NCBI RefSeq assembly: GCF_009806985.1
Contig: NZ_WUAX01000011.1
Coordinates: 310,001-374,000 of the forward strand
Source of the DNA: Halorubrum sp. JWXQ-INN 858
GTDB taxonomy: Archaea > Halobacteriota > Halobacteria > Halobacteriales > Haloferacaceae
DNA: 64,000 nt
Direction of reading: 5' to 3'
The position numbers were made by a program, and so were the translations under genes. This document shows positions 27,761 to 36,852 of this stretch, piece after piece. Within the stretch, counting starts at the first letter, position 1. Every line of letters begins with the position of its first letter. The notes beneath the pieces are model-generated. The model saw only the letters and a program-made list of their open reading frames with translations. It was not told where the DNA came from and did not search any database.

Positions 27761-28588
27761 GTGACCACCACGGAACTCCTCGTCGCGGTGCTCGCGGGGA
27801 TCGTACAGGGCGTCGTCGAGTGGCTCCCCGTCTCCAGCCAGGGGAACCTCGCGCTGTTCCTCACGCTCGCGGGGACCGAACCGGACACCGCCCTCCAGCT
27901 CGCGCTCTTCTTGCAGGTCGGGACGACGCTGTCGGCGGCGACGTACTACCGCGAGGAGATCCGGACCGCGGCCCGAGCCGTCCCCGGCTGGCGGCCCGAC
28001 GCGGCCTACGAGGACGACAACGCGATCGCGAGCTACGTCGTCGTCGCCTGCGCGATGACCGGGCTCGTCGGCATCCCGCTGTACGTGTTCGCCGTCGACC
28101 TGGCCGGGCAGCTCACCGGCGGCGTCTTCATCGCCGCGATCGGCGTCCTCCTGATCGCCACGGGCGTCCTGCAGATCGCCTCCGAGTCGGTGTCGATGGG
28201 CGGGACGACCGAGCCCACGTTCGCTGACTCCGTGCTCGTCGGCGCGGTCCAGGGCGTCGCGATCCTGCCGGGCATCTCCCGGTCGGGCGTGACGACGAGC
28301 GCGTTCCTCTTCCGGAGCTACGACCCGCCCGCGGCGTTCCGGCTCTCGTTTCTCCTCTCGATCCCCGCGAGCCTCGGCGGCGCGGCGCTCACCGTGCTCG
28401 GGGCGGGGGGACTGCCGGGGATCAGCCCGACGGCGGCGCTCGTGGCGCTCGTCGTCAGCGCGCTCGTCGGCTACCTCACCATCGACGCGCTGATGCGGGT
28501 CGTCGAGCGCGTCCCCTTCTGGGCCGTCTGTTTCGGCCTCGGCGGGCTCGCGATCGTCGGCGGCGGCGTCGTCTCCGTCGTCGTCTGA
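27761..28588 (+). CDS. uppP: UppP/BacA-like polyprenyl-diphosphate phosphatase
   Basis: This 275-residue protein has eight predicted membrane helices. It carries both UppP signatures: GIVQGVVEWLPVSSQGN near the N-terminus (catalytic Glu in EW, Ser in SSQ) and ILPGISRSGVT near residue 170 (the R-S-G-x-T phosphate site). Bacterial UppP dephosphorylates undecaprenyl diphosphate outside the cell. In an archaeon it would recycle the dolichol or other polyprenyl diphosphate left after glycan transfer, which matches this locus. It starts with GTG preceded by a TATA-like element at the right distance. Confidence 0.93.
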   Translation: MTTTELLVAVLAGIVQGVVEWLPVSSQGNLALFLTLAGTEPDTALQLALFLQVGTTLSAATYYREEIRTAARAVPGWRPDAAYEDDNAIASYVVVACAMTGLVGIPLYVFAVDLAGQLTGGVFIAAIGVLLIATGVLQIASESVSMGGTTEPTFADSVLVGAVQGVAILPGISRSGVTTSAFLFRSYDPPAAFRLSFLLSIPASLGGAALTVLGAGGLPGISPTAALVALVVSALVGYLTIDALMRVVERVPFWAVCFGLGGLAIVGGGVVSVVV

Positions 28589-28720
28589 CCCGCCGACCGC
28601 CCGTCTCCTCGTCGAGTCGCTCCTCCCACCGACCTCTCTCCTCCACCTCGCCGATCGGTTCCTCCTCCACCTCCTCCTCCCCACCAACCGCCCCTTCCTC
28701 TCCGCGCCGATCGCGTCCGG

Positions 28721-29707
28721 CTACGACGACCGCACGAGCGGCTCGTACCACTCGCGGTTCGCGCGGTACCAGTCGATGAACTCGCCGACGCCCTCGGCGA
28801 TCGACCGCGACGGCTCGTAGCCGATCCGCTCGCGGGCCTTCGCGACGGACGCGTGGGTGTGTTCGGCGTCCGCCTCCCGGGCCGGCTCGTACTCGATCGC
28901 GAGCTCGGGCGCGAGCTGGTCGCGCACGGTCTCCGCGAGCGCCTGGATCGAGATGGTGTCGGCGCTGCCGACGTTCATCACCTCGCCGTCGGCGGCGTCG
29001 CACGTCAACAGCGTCCGGTTCGCGTCGACGACGTCCGCGACGTAGGTGAAATCGCGCGTCTGCGTGCCGTCGCCGTACACGACCGGCGGCTCGCCGTTGA
29101 GACACCGGGAGACGAAGTTCGAGATCGCCATGTTCGGGCGCATCCGCGGGCCGTACACGGTGAAGTAGCGCAGACAGACCGTCGGCAGCCCGTGCAGCTC
29201 CGTGTAGACGCGCGCGTAGTGCTCCTGTGCGAGCTTCGAGACGCCGTAGGGGCTGACGGGCTCGGTCGGGTGCGACTCCTCGTACGGCAGCGAGACGGGC
29301 TTTCCGTACACCGACGAGGAGCTGGCGACGACGACCCGGTCGACGTCCGCCTCGGTCGACGCCTGCAGCAGGTTCACCGTCCCGTCGACGTTGATGTCGG
29401 CCACCTTGCGCGGGTTGTCGACGCTCTCGCGGACGCCCGCCTGTGCGGCCTGATGGACGACGACGTCGGCGTCCGAGACGACCGCCGCGACCGTGTCGGC
29501 GTCGCGGACGTCGCCCTCGACGAATCGGTACGTCGCGTCGCCCGCGTCGGCGACCGACCGGTGGACCTCGAGCGTGTGGCGTTTGATCCCCTCCGCGTAG
29601 AACGGTTCGAGGTTGTCGAGGACGGTGACGTCGTGGCCGTCGCGGAGGAACGCCTCGGCGAGGTGGCCCCCGATGAAGCCGGCCCCGCCGGTGACGAGAA
29701 CGTGCAT
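28721..29707 (-). CDS. NAD-dependent sugar-nucleotide epimerase/dehydratase (extended SDR)
   Basis: This 328-residue SDR has MHVLVTGGAGFIGGH (NAD loop), VLDNLEPFY, VVASSSSVYG with the catalytic Ser, YGVSK (Tyr and Lys) and YFTVYGPRMRPNMAI. The last resembles UDP-glucuronate 4-epimerases and related enzymes. YGDGTQTRDFTYV is shared with the epimerase at 24762-25676. It should supply a UDP-hexose or UDP-hexuronate for the S-layer glycan. It is convergent with uppP, with a pyrimidine-rich 132-bp gap between the two stops. Confidence 0.92.
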   Translation of the reverse strand: MHVLVTGGAGFIGGHLAEAFLRDGHDVTVLDNLEPFYAEGIKRHTLEVHRSVADAGDATYRFVEGDVRDADTVAAVVSDADVVVHQAAQAGVRESVDNPRKVADINVDGTVNLLQASTEADVDRVVVASSSSVYGKPVSLPYEESHPTEPVSPYGVSKLAQEHYARVYTELHGLPTVCLRYFTVYGPRMRPNMAISNFVSRCLNGEPPVVYGDGTQTRDFTYVADVVDANRTLLTCDAADGEVMNVGSADTISIQALAETVRDQLAPELAIEYEPAREADAEHTHASVAKARERIGYEPSRSIAEGVGEFIDWYRANREWYEPLVRSS

Positions 29708-29876
29708 ATCCGACGGTTACGAGGGGCACACAAAACGACCGCGGTTTCGCTCCCCTCCGCCGCGATCCCTCGGACGACCCGGCTTCGACGGTCGCGTCCG
29801 GACCTACCGGACCCCCCGCTCGTTCAGAAGCGTCGCTCCCGATCCACCGGCGATCGGCCACCCAGCGCCCGACTCG

Positions 29877-32579
29877 TCAGCGTTCGACTCGCCAACGCCG
29901 ACCCACCAGCACCCGACCCAACAGCGTCGCCACCAGGAGCGCGACCGTGGCCGCGACCGGGCCGAACCCCGGAACGCCGTCCGACGTGTCGGCCTCGCCT
30001 TCCGGGACGGCTCCGCCGTCCTCGGGGTCGTCCCCGGAGCCGTCTCCAGAACCGTCGCCTGACTCGTCCCCCGATCGATCCTCGGGGCCGTCTCCGACGG
30101 CGATCACGCCCGCCTCGGTGCCGTCGAGCGTCACCGCCCCGTCACCGGTTGGTTCGAACCCGATATCGAGGGTCTCGGTCTCCCCGGGCTCGAGCGACAC
30201 CGTCCGTTCCCCGACCGCTTCGCCGTCCATGCGGACGGTCACGGTGTGCGTTTCCGGCCGGTCGCCGGGGTTGCGGACGGTCGCCTGCACCGTGGTCTCG
30301 TGACCGGTACGGACCCAGCCGGCGGGGACCTCGGCGTCCACGACTTCGACGGTGCCGGGTTCGAGGGCGGCGACGGCGACGGGCGAGGCCTCGGGAAGCG
30401 TCACGGTGTGTGTGTCCCCGTCGACGTCGTGGTCCACGTCCGTCGTGGTCCACTCGTCGTCGGCGTGCCGCAGCACCTCGATGGCCTCGGAGTCGAGTTC
30501 GTCGGGGATCGCGGCCCGGTCGAGGTCGAAACGCAGGGTCACGTCGGTCGTCTCGTTCGCGTCGAGGTCCGTCCGGAGGTCGACGTACGCGAGCGCCTCA
30601 CCGTGCAGGATGGCGGGGAGCCCTCCAGGCCCCGCCGACGGAGCCGTGATCGTGGCCTCGAACTCGGCGCGGTCGTCACGCGGGTCGATCACGAGCGCGG
30701 ACAGCGACACCGCGGGATCCGCCTCGGACGGGCCGGACGCCTCCAGCGGCACGGCTATCGGATCGCCGCTCGCGCCGGTCACCTCGACCACGACGGTGCC
30801 GTCGGCCATCGATCGGGTCGTCGTCGGCTCGGCGGAATCGCCGCCGGAGCTACTCCCGCCGGAACTGCTCGCACCGGTTCCGGTTCCCGACGTGGACGAG
30901 GAACCCGACGAACTCGACGACCCGGAGGAACCCGACGAACTCGACGACCCGGAGGAACCCGACGAACTCGACGTCGTTGACGAGTCCGAACCGTCCACCG
31001 TGTCCGCCTCGTCGCCGTCGTCGGCTTCGACGGTCAGTGCTCCCGCCACGGTCCCGTTCACGGCGATCTCATACGTCCCGGTTTCGTCGACGGATTCGGT
31101 AAAGGAGACGCGCTCCGAGCCGCCGCCCGACACGGAGACCGTCCGACGATCGGCGATCTCTCCGCCGATCTCGAGTCCGATATCGGATTCGCCGGCCTGC
31201 TCGCCGCGGTTTTCGACCGTCGCCGCGACCTCGACGGATCCACCTGCGAGGATCGCGTTCGGGTCCACGGTCGCGTTCGTCACTGAGAGCTCGGGTTCGG
31301 CAGCCGGTTCGACGGCCAGCGGTCCGGCGGCGACGCCGTTTACGGCGATCGCGTACTCGCCCGCCTCGTCGAACGATTCGGTGAAGGAGACGCTCGCCGC
31401 CTCGTCGCCATCGACGGAGACGGTTTCGTTGGCGACGACGACGCCGTCGACTTCGAGCTCGACCGAGCGCTCACCGTCGAGCTCGGCGGCGTTCTCGACG
31501 GTCGCGTTCACGACCGCCGGCTCGCCCACGGTGACGACCGGATCGGCGAGCATGGCGGCGATCTCGGCGGGAGCGACTTCGGGCGTCGGCGTGGGTTCGG
31601 GCGTCGGTGTTGGGGTCGGTTCCGGTGTCGGCGTGGGTTCGGGCGTCGGTGTTGGGGTCGGTTCCGGCGTCGGCGTTGGTTCCGGTGTTGGTTCAGGCGT
31701 TGGCGTAGGCGTCGGCGTAGGTGTCGGCGTTGGTTCCGGTGTTGGTTCAGGCGTTGGCGTTGGCTCCGGTGTTGGCTCAGGCGTTGGTTCAGGCGTTGGC
31801 GTTGGCTCCGGTGTTGGCTCAGGCGTTGGTTCGGGTGTCGGCGTTGGCTCCGGTGTTGGTTCGGGTGTCGGCGTGGGTTCAGGCGTCGGCGTCGGCGTTG
31901 GCTCCGGTGTTGGTTCAGGCGTCGGTTCGACGACCAGCGTTCCGGCCTCAACGCCGTTCACGGCGATCGTGTACTCGCCCGCCTCGTCGAACGACTCGAC
32001 GAAACGGACCGACCTCGACTCGCCGCCGCGCACGGAAACCAGTCGGCTGGCGACGGTCGCGTCGTCGACTTCGAGTGCCACGACGAGGACGTCGCGTTGG
32101 TCGCCGCCGTTCTCGAGGGTCGCCGTGATCCCGACCGCCGCTCCTTCGGGGACCGATCCGGAATCGAGCTCCACGTCCGTCACGTCCACCCCCGGTACCG
32201 GCTCGACGGTCAGCGTTCCGGCCTCGACGCCGTTCGCCGCGATCACGTACTCGCCCGCCTCGTCGAACCGCGAGGTGAGACGCACTTCCCTCGACTCGCC
32301 GCCGCGCACGGAAACCAGCTGACTGGCGACGGTCGCGTCGTTCGCGGTGAGTGCCACGACGAGGACCTGTCTTCGGTCGCCGTCGTTCTCGACGCGCGCC
32401 GTCGCCTCGGCGCGCCCCCCCTCGACGATCGAACCGTCGACCAGGTCGGCCTCGACCACGTTGATCCCGGCGTGGGTATCGGCACTGGACGATCCGACGA
32501 GGGCCACGCCGCCGAGAACGACCCCCGACAGAAACACCGCTACGCACGCCCACCAGACGACGGCCCGTCGACTCGACAT
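29877..32579 (-). CDS. Surface protein with CARDB-like domains, Pro-Thr stalk and PGF-CTERM
   Basis: This protein of about 900 residues has a membrane or signal helix at about 8-30. Two Ig-like CARDB-type domains follow (about 36-205, ending EAGTLTVEP / EAGTLVVEP), then a Pro-Thr-Glu stalk of about 114 residues, two more such domains (about 320-495) and a Ser/Gly linker. A domain with [10 protein letters not shown] and [17 protein letters not shown] of the PGF-pre-PGF kind comes next, then another Ig-like domain, a Gly-Asp-Ser linker and [14 protein letters not shown] with a basic end (PGF-CTERM). It is likely displayed on the S-layer and may bind or adhere. The ATG at 32579 is preferred to an upstream GTG at 32585. 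Confidence 0.88.
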   Translation of the reverse strand: MSSRRAVVWWACVAVFLSGVVLGGVALVGSSSADTHAGINVVEADLVDGSIVEGGRAEATARVENDGDRRQVLVVALTANDATVASQLVSVRGGESREVRLTSRFDEAGEYVIAANGVEAGTLTVEPVPGVDVTDVELDSGSVPEGAAVGITATLENGGDQRDVLVVALEVDDATVASRLVSVRGGESRSVRFVESFDEAGEYTIAVNGVEAGTLVVEPTPEPTPEPTPTPTPEPTPTPEPTPEPTPTPEPTPEPTPEPTPTPEPTPEPTPEPTPTPEPTPEPTPTPTPTPTPTPEPTPEPTPTPEPTPTPTPEPTPTPEPTPTPTPEPTPTPEVAPAEIAAMLADPVVTVGEPAVVNATVENAAELDGERSVELEVDGVVVANETVSVDGDEAASVSFTESFDEAGEYAIAVNGVAAGPLAVEPAAEPELSVTNATVDPNAILAGGSVEVAATVENRGEQAGESDIGLEIGGEIADRRTVSVSGGGSERVSFTESVDETGTYEIAVNGTVAGALTVEADDGDEADTVDGSDSSTTSSSSGSSGSSSSSGSSGSSSSSGSSSTSGTGTGASSSGGSSSGGDSAEPTTTRSMADGTVVVEVTGASGDPIAVPLEASGPSEADPAVSLSALVIDPRDDRAEFEATITAPSAGPGGLPAILHGEALAYVDLRTDLDANETTDVTLRFDLDRAAIPDELDSEAIEVLRHADDEWTTTDVDHDVDGDTHTVTLPEASPVAVAALEPGTVEVVDAEVPAGWVRTGHETTVQATVRNPGDRPETHTVTVRMDGEAVGERTVSLEPGETETLDIGFEPTGDGAVTLDGTEAGVIAVGDGPEDRSGDESGDGSGDGSGDDPEDGGAVPEGEADTSDGVPGFGPVAATVALLVATLLGRVLVGRRWRVER
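31585..31926 (-). repeat. Pro-Thr-Glu coding minisatellite
   Basis: About 114 codons of Glu-Pro-Thr-Pro and Thr-Pro-Thr-Pro steps form a mixture of 6-, 12- and 18-bp units. They encode a stiff, probably O-glycosylated stalk separating pairs of CARDB-like domains. Confidence 0.9.
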
Positions 32580-32742
32580 AGGCACGTAAGAGGCCTATCG
32601 AGTCATTGTAATGACGGATCAAGCGGAAGTAAGCCCTGCATAGTCGTGACGCGACCGGGACGGTGGAACGGCGGTTCCGGACCGTAATGCGGGCGTACGA
32701 TCGAGACCCCGCTGTCGAAACGGGCACCGACGGTCGCCGGCG

Positions 32743-34608
32743 CTACTCGACGGTGACGCTCTTCGCGAGGTTCCGCGGCTTGTCGATCGACCGGCCGAGC
32801 CGGTTCGCGACGTGGTACGCCACCAGCTGGAGCTGCGTGTTCGCGAGCAGGGGGAGGACGCTCGGATGCGCGTCGGGCAGCGCGAGCGTGTGGTCCGCGT
32901 ACTCGGCGACGCCGGCGCGGCCGTCGGTCACCGCGATCACGGGCGCACCGCGCGCCTCGACCTCCTTGACGTTGCTCACGGTCTTGCGCGCGGCCGCGTC
33001 GTCGCCGGTGACGACCGCGATCACGGGCGTCCGCTCGGTCACGAGCGCCAGCGTCCCGTGTTTCAACTCGCCGGCCGCGAACCCCTCGGCGTGCTCGTAG
33101 GTGATCTCCTTGAACTTCAACGCGCCCTCCAGCGCGACCGGGTGGTTCGGCCCCCGGCCGATGAAGAAGTAGCCGTCCCGGCCGACGTACGCCTCGGCGA
33201 CGGCGGCCGCCGCGGACTCGTCGAGCACCTGTTGGACGAGCCCCGGCAGGTCGCGAAGCGCCGCGAGCCGCTCCCGCGACGCCTCCGACCCGGTCGCCGA
33301 CCCGGCGAGCCGCTCGACGAGCAGCGATAGCGACACGACCTGGCTGGTGAACGTCTTCGTGGCCGCGACGCCGATCTCCGGGCCCGCCCGGATGTACACC
33401 GCGTCGTCGCACTCGCGGGCCGCCGACGAGCCGACGACGTTCGTCACCGCGAGCGTCCGCGCCCCGCGACTGCGCGCGGCCCGGAGCGCGGCGAGGGTGT
33501 CCGCCGTCTCGCCGCTCTGGGTGACGCCGATCACGAGCGCGTCGCCGACGGGCGGCGTCCGCACCGCGTACTCGCTCGCGAGGAACGCCTGCGCGGGCGT
33601 CCCCGCCTCGCGGAACCGCGCCGCGCCGACGAGCGCCGCGTGATACGACGTCCCGCAGGCGACGAGGTGGACCGTCGACGGCGCGGGGACCCCGTCGACC
33701 TCCGGCAGCTCGACCGTCCCGTCGAGCTCGTTCACGCGCCCCGAGAGACACTGCCGGAGCGCGGTCGGCTGCTCGTGGATCTCCTTGAGCATGTAGTGGT
33801 CGTAGCCGCTCTTGCCGGTGTCCTCGACGTCCCAGTCGACGGTCGTCACCGCCTTCTCGACGACGTCGCCGTCGCCGTCGCGGACGGTGGCCCCGTCGCC
33901 GCGGACCACCACCGTCTCGCCGTCCTCGAGGTAGACGACCCGCTCCGTGAACTCGAGGAACGCCGGCACGTCGCTGGCGACGTGGTAGCCGTCGTCGCCG
34001 ACGCCGAGCACGAGCGGCGAGTCGTTCCGCGCCGCGAACAGCGCGTCGACCCCCTCGAAGACGGCGACGATGGCGTAGCTCCCCTCCAGTTGCGACACCG
34101 CCCGCCGGAACGCCGTCTCCGGGTCCGCGCCGTCAGCGAGCGCCTGCTCGATGAGGTGCGGGACGACCTCCGTGTCCGTGTCGCTCTCGAACGTCCGGCC
34201 GGCGTCGACGAGCGCCTCCTTCAGGGCCCGGTAGTTCTCGATGATCCCGTTGTGGACGACCGCGACCGCGCCCGTCTCGCCGGTGTGCGGGTGCGCGTTG
34301 CGGTCGGTCGGCGGCCCGTGCGTGCTCCAGCGCGTGTGGCCGATCCCGACCGAGCCCGTCGGAGCGCCCGACTCGATCGCCGCCTCCAGGTTCTCCAACT
34401 CGCCCGCGCGCTTGCGAACGTCGATTCCGGCACCGTCGGAGCTCACGCCGCCGTTCGCGTCGACTCCGCCGTCGCCGCAGATCTCGCCCCCGCCGTCGCT
34501 CACGGCGATCCCGGCGGAGTCGTAGCCGCGGTACTCCAGCTGGTTGAGCCCCGACAGCAACACCCGGGTGGCGTCGCCGTCGCCGACGTAGCCGACGATC
34601 CCGCACAT
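32743..34608 (-). CDS. glmS: Glutamine--fructose-6-phosphate aminotransferase
   Basis: This 621-residue enzyme makes glucosamine-6-phosphate, the first step of UDP-GlcNAc synthesis. The start at 34608 gives MCGIVGYVG, placing the catalytic Cys directly after Met as the glutaminase needs. HTRWSTHG and NGIIENY complete the Ntn glutaminase site. Two SIS domains follow (ACGTSYHAAL and TQSGETADTL, then RGPNHPVALEGALK), and the C-terminus DKPRNLAKSVTVE carries the catalytic loop. A Gly/Asp-rich insert of about 25 residues (from about residue 40) interrupts the glutaminase domain. A hexapeptide nucleotidyltransferase gene lies 37 bp upstream, and glmM and glmU are nearby. Confidence 0.96.
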   Translation of the reverse strand: MCGIVGYVGDGDATRVLLSGLNQLEYRGYDSAGIAVSDGGGEICGDGGVDANGGVSSDGAGIDVRKRAGELENLEAAIESGAPTGSVGIGHTRWSTHGPPTDRNAHPHTGETGAVAVVHNGIIENYRALKEALVDAGRTFESDTDTEVVPHLIEQALADGADPETAFRRAVSQLEGSYAIVAVFEGVDALFAARNDSPLVLGVGDDGYHVASDVPAFLEFTERVVYLEDGETVVVRGDGATVRDGDGDVVEKAVTTVDWDVEDTGKSGYDHYMLKEIHEQPTALRQCLSGRVNELDGTVELPEVDGVPAPSTVHLVACGTSYHAALVGAARFREAGTPAQAFLASEYAVRTPPVGDALVIGVTQSGETADTLAALRAARSRGARTLAVTNVVGSSAARECDDAVYIRAGPEIGVAATKTFTSQVVSLSLLVERLAGSATGSEASRERLAALRDLPGLVQQVLDESAAAAVAEAYVGRDGYFFIGRGPNHPVALEGALKFKEITYEHAEGFAAGELKHGTLALVTERTPVIAVVTGDDAAARKTVSNVKEVEARGAPVIAVTDGRAGVAEYADHTLALPDAHPSVLPLLANTQLQLVAYHVANRLGRSIDKPRNLAKSVTVE

Positions 34609-34645
34609 TATCGCGTCACCTCGTGTCCGTCGAACCATCGAGACA

Positions 34646-35911
34646 TCACCGCACCACCTCGTCGGCGGCGACGTTGCTCCGCACGCGGGTCCCGTCGCCG
34701 ACCGTCGCGCTCGGCCCGACGAGGACGCCCCCCGCGAGGGTGGCCCCGCCGCCCACCGTCGCGCGGTCGGCGATCACCGCGCCCAGCCGGCGGTCCGGAT
34801 GGACGTCGGTACGGATCCGGACGTCGGCGGGCCCGCCCGCGGCGGTCACGCCCGCGCCGATCCGCGCCTGCTGGCCCGTGACGCAGTCGACGAGCGTCGC
34901 GTTCGCGCCGACGCGCGTGTCCTCGTCGAGGACGGTGCCGCGAAGGACCGCGTTCGATTCGACGGTCGCGTTCCGCCCGACGACGGCGTTCGGGCCGACC
35001 ACCGCCCCCGGGCCGATCACCGCGTCGTCGTCGACCACGACCGGCCCCCGAAGCGTCGCGCTCGGGTGCACCCGTGCCGAATCCGCGACCCAGCGGTCGG
35101 TCGCGGTCTCGTCGCGATCACCGACGTCGTCGCGATCACCGGCGTCGTCGCGATCACCGGCGTCGCCGCCGCCGCCGGCGACGCGGATCCAGCCGCGCGC
35201 CATCAGGTGTTGGGACGCTTCGAGGAGGTCCCACGGGTACGTCGCGTCCGTCCAGAACCCCTCCGTCCGCACGCCCCGGACCGCCATGCCGTCGGCGTCG
35301 GCGACCCGCGCCACGACCGTCGGCAGCGGGATCGAGCCGTCCACCCGCGGCGACTCCGCGAGCACGTCGAAGAAACCGCGGTCGAAGGCGTACACGCCCG
35401 CGTTCAACAGCTCGTGGTCGCCCTCGTCGGGGCGCTCGATCAGGTCGACGACCTCGCCGTCCGCGCCCAGTTCGACCGCGCCGTACCGGGTCGCGGCCGC
35501 GGTGCGGACGACCCCGAGGGTCGCGAGCGCGTCCGTCCCCTCGTGGCTGTCGGTCACGTCGGCGACGAGCCCGGGCTCGACGAGCTGGTCCCCGTTGACG
35601 ACGAGGAACGGCTCGTCGATCGCCGCCCGCGCCTGCAACAGCGCGTGGCCGCTCCCGAGCCGCTTGGCCTGCCGGTGGTAGACCAGGTCGACGCCGCGGT
35701 ACGTCGGACCGAACCGGTCCCGCACGCGGTCGCCGCGGTAGCCGATGACGACGTGTATCTCGTCGATCCCGTCGGCGACGAGCCCGTCGAACACGTGTTC
35801 GAGGATCGGGCGTCCCCCGGCGGGCAACAGCGGTTTCGGGCGGTTCGCGGTCAGCGGCTGCAGGCGGCGTCCCTCGCCGCCGGCGAGCACGACGGCCGTC
35901 GTGAGCGTCAT
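34646..35911 (-). CDS. Sugar-phosphate nucleotidyltransferase with hexapeptide C-terminus
   Basis: This 421-residue protein has an N-terminal nucleotidyltransferase domain (VVLAGGEGRRLQPLTANRPK, VNGDQL) and a C-terminal left-handed beta-helix of hexapeptide repeats from about residue 280. It resembles bifunctional GlmU-like enzymes. The linker contains an Asp-Arg-rich stretch coded by three 18-bp units. Together with the enzymes at 36024-36788 and 38433-39653 it makes three NDP-sugar synthases in 5 kb. The substrate cannot be told from sequence; glucose-1-phosphate, glucosamine-1-phosphate and mannose-1-phosphate are all possible. The ATG at 35911 matches the family start. Confidence 0.87.
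   Translation of the reverse strand: MTLTTAVVLAGGEGRRLQPLTANRPKPLLPAGGRPILEHVFDGLVADGIDEIHVVIGYRGDRVRDRFGPTYRGVDLVYHRQAKRLGSGHALLQARAAIDEPFLVVNGDQLVEPGLVADVTDSHEGTDALATLGVVRTAAATRYGAVELGADGEVVDLIERPDEGDHELLNAGVYAFDRGFFDVLAESPRVDGSIPLPTVVARVADADGMAVRGVRTEGFWTDATYPWDLLEASQHLMARGWIRVAGGGGDAGDRDDAGDRDDVGDRDETATDRWVADSARVHPSATLRGPVVVDDDAVIGPGAVVGPNAVVGRNATVESNAVLRGTVLDEDTRVGANATLVDCVTGQQARIGAGVTAAGGPADVRIRTDVHPDRRLGAVIADRATVGGGATLAGGVLVGPSATVGDGTRVRSNVAADEVVR
35111..35164 (-). repeat. Three 18-bp units in the nucleotidyltransferase linker
   Basis: Three nearly identical 18-bp units code for a six-residue Gly-Asp-Arg-Asp-Asp-Ala/Val repeat between the catalytic and hexapeptide domains. Confidence 0.85.
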
Positions 35912-36023
35912 TGTGTCATGAAGTGTGGTGTCGGTGGTCGATCGACGATGCTGTTCGATGGATGGATCGGCGGCGCGGATCACCGATCGGCGGTCGGCGG
36001 TCGTTGCGATCCGGGCGGCCCGA

Positions 36024-36788
36024 CTACGACTCCGCGCCCTCGGCGTCTTCGGCGTCCTCGGCGTCCGCCCCCGCGACGTCGCCGGTGAGGCGGCGCTCGG
36101 CCTCGTCGCGGTCCTCGGGATACCCCACGTCGATCCGCCAGCCGTCGAGCCCGATCGCGTCGATCGTGCGGCCCGACTGGATGAGGAGGTCGATGGCGTC
36201 GGAGAGCTCGTACTCCCCGCGGTCGGAGGGCTGCGTGAGGTGACACGCGTGGAAGATGGCGGGCGTGAACGTGTAAAAGCCCGTCATCACGAGGTTCGAC
36301 GGCGGGTCGTCGGGCTTCTCGACGACGTCGGTGATCTCGCCGTACTGGTTGGTGTCACAGACGCCGTACCGCGACGCCTCCTCCCACGGCACCTCCTCGA
36401 CGAGGAACGCCGCGTCCGCGCGGTCCTCGCGCTGGCGGCGCACGACGTCGCGCAGGTTCGCCTGGAAGACGTTGTCGCCGAGGATGAGCATGAAGTCGTC
36501 GTCGACGTGCTCCTCGACGGTGAGCAGCGCGTGCGCGAGCCCGTTCGCCTCCCGCTGGTGGGCGTACGTGATCGGCACGCCGTCGTACTCGTCGCCGTAG
36601 TGGTCGATGATCACTTCCTTCTTGTAGCCGACGACGACGAGCAGCTCGTCGGCCCCCAGATCGATCACGCTGTCGAAACAGTGCGTGAGGAGCGGGCTCC
36701 CCGCGACCTCGACCATTCCTTTCGGCTTGTCGTCGGTCAGGGGTCGGAGGCGGGTCCCCTGCCCGGCGGCGAGTACGACGGCTTGCAT
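36024..36788 (-). CDS. aglF: AglF-like UTP--glucose-1-phosphate uridylyltransferase
   Basis: This 254-residue nucleotidyltransferase matches the Haloferax AglF sequence closely as I recall it: MQAVVLAAGQGTRLRPLT, DDKPKGMVEV, THCFDSVIDLGA, LILGDNVFQ, LVEEVPWEEASRYGV, DGWRIDVGYPEDRDEA. AglF makes UDP-glucose for the S-layer N-glycan. The Gly-rich loop and Lys for triphosphate binding are present. The C-terminal Asp-Ala-Glu tail is coded by short repeats. A TATA-like element lies about 25-30 bp before the ATG. The gene sits between the hexapeptide enzyme and glmM. Confidence 0.93.
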   Translation of the reverse strand: MQAVVLAAGQGTRLRPLTDDKPKGMVEVAGSPLLTHCFDSVIDLGADELLVVVGYKKEVIIDHYGDEYDGVPITYAHQREANGLAHALLTVEEHVDDDFMLILGDNVFQANLRDVVRRQREDRADAAFLVEEVPWEEASRYGVCDTNQYGEITDVVEKPDDPPSNLVMTGFYTFTPAIFHACHLTQPSDRGEYELSDAIDLLIQSGRTIDAIGLDGWRIDVGYPEDRDEAERRLTGDVAGADAEDAEDAEGAES

Positions 36789-36852
36789 GGCCCACCGTTT
36801 TCGGTAAGCGGGTAAAAGCTTTCTCGAAACGTTGGCCGAGTTTCAGGACGGT

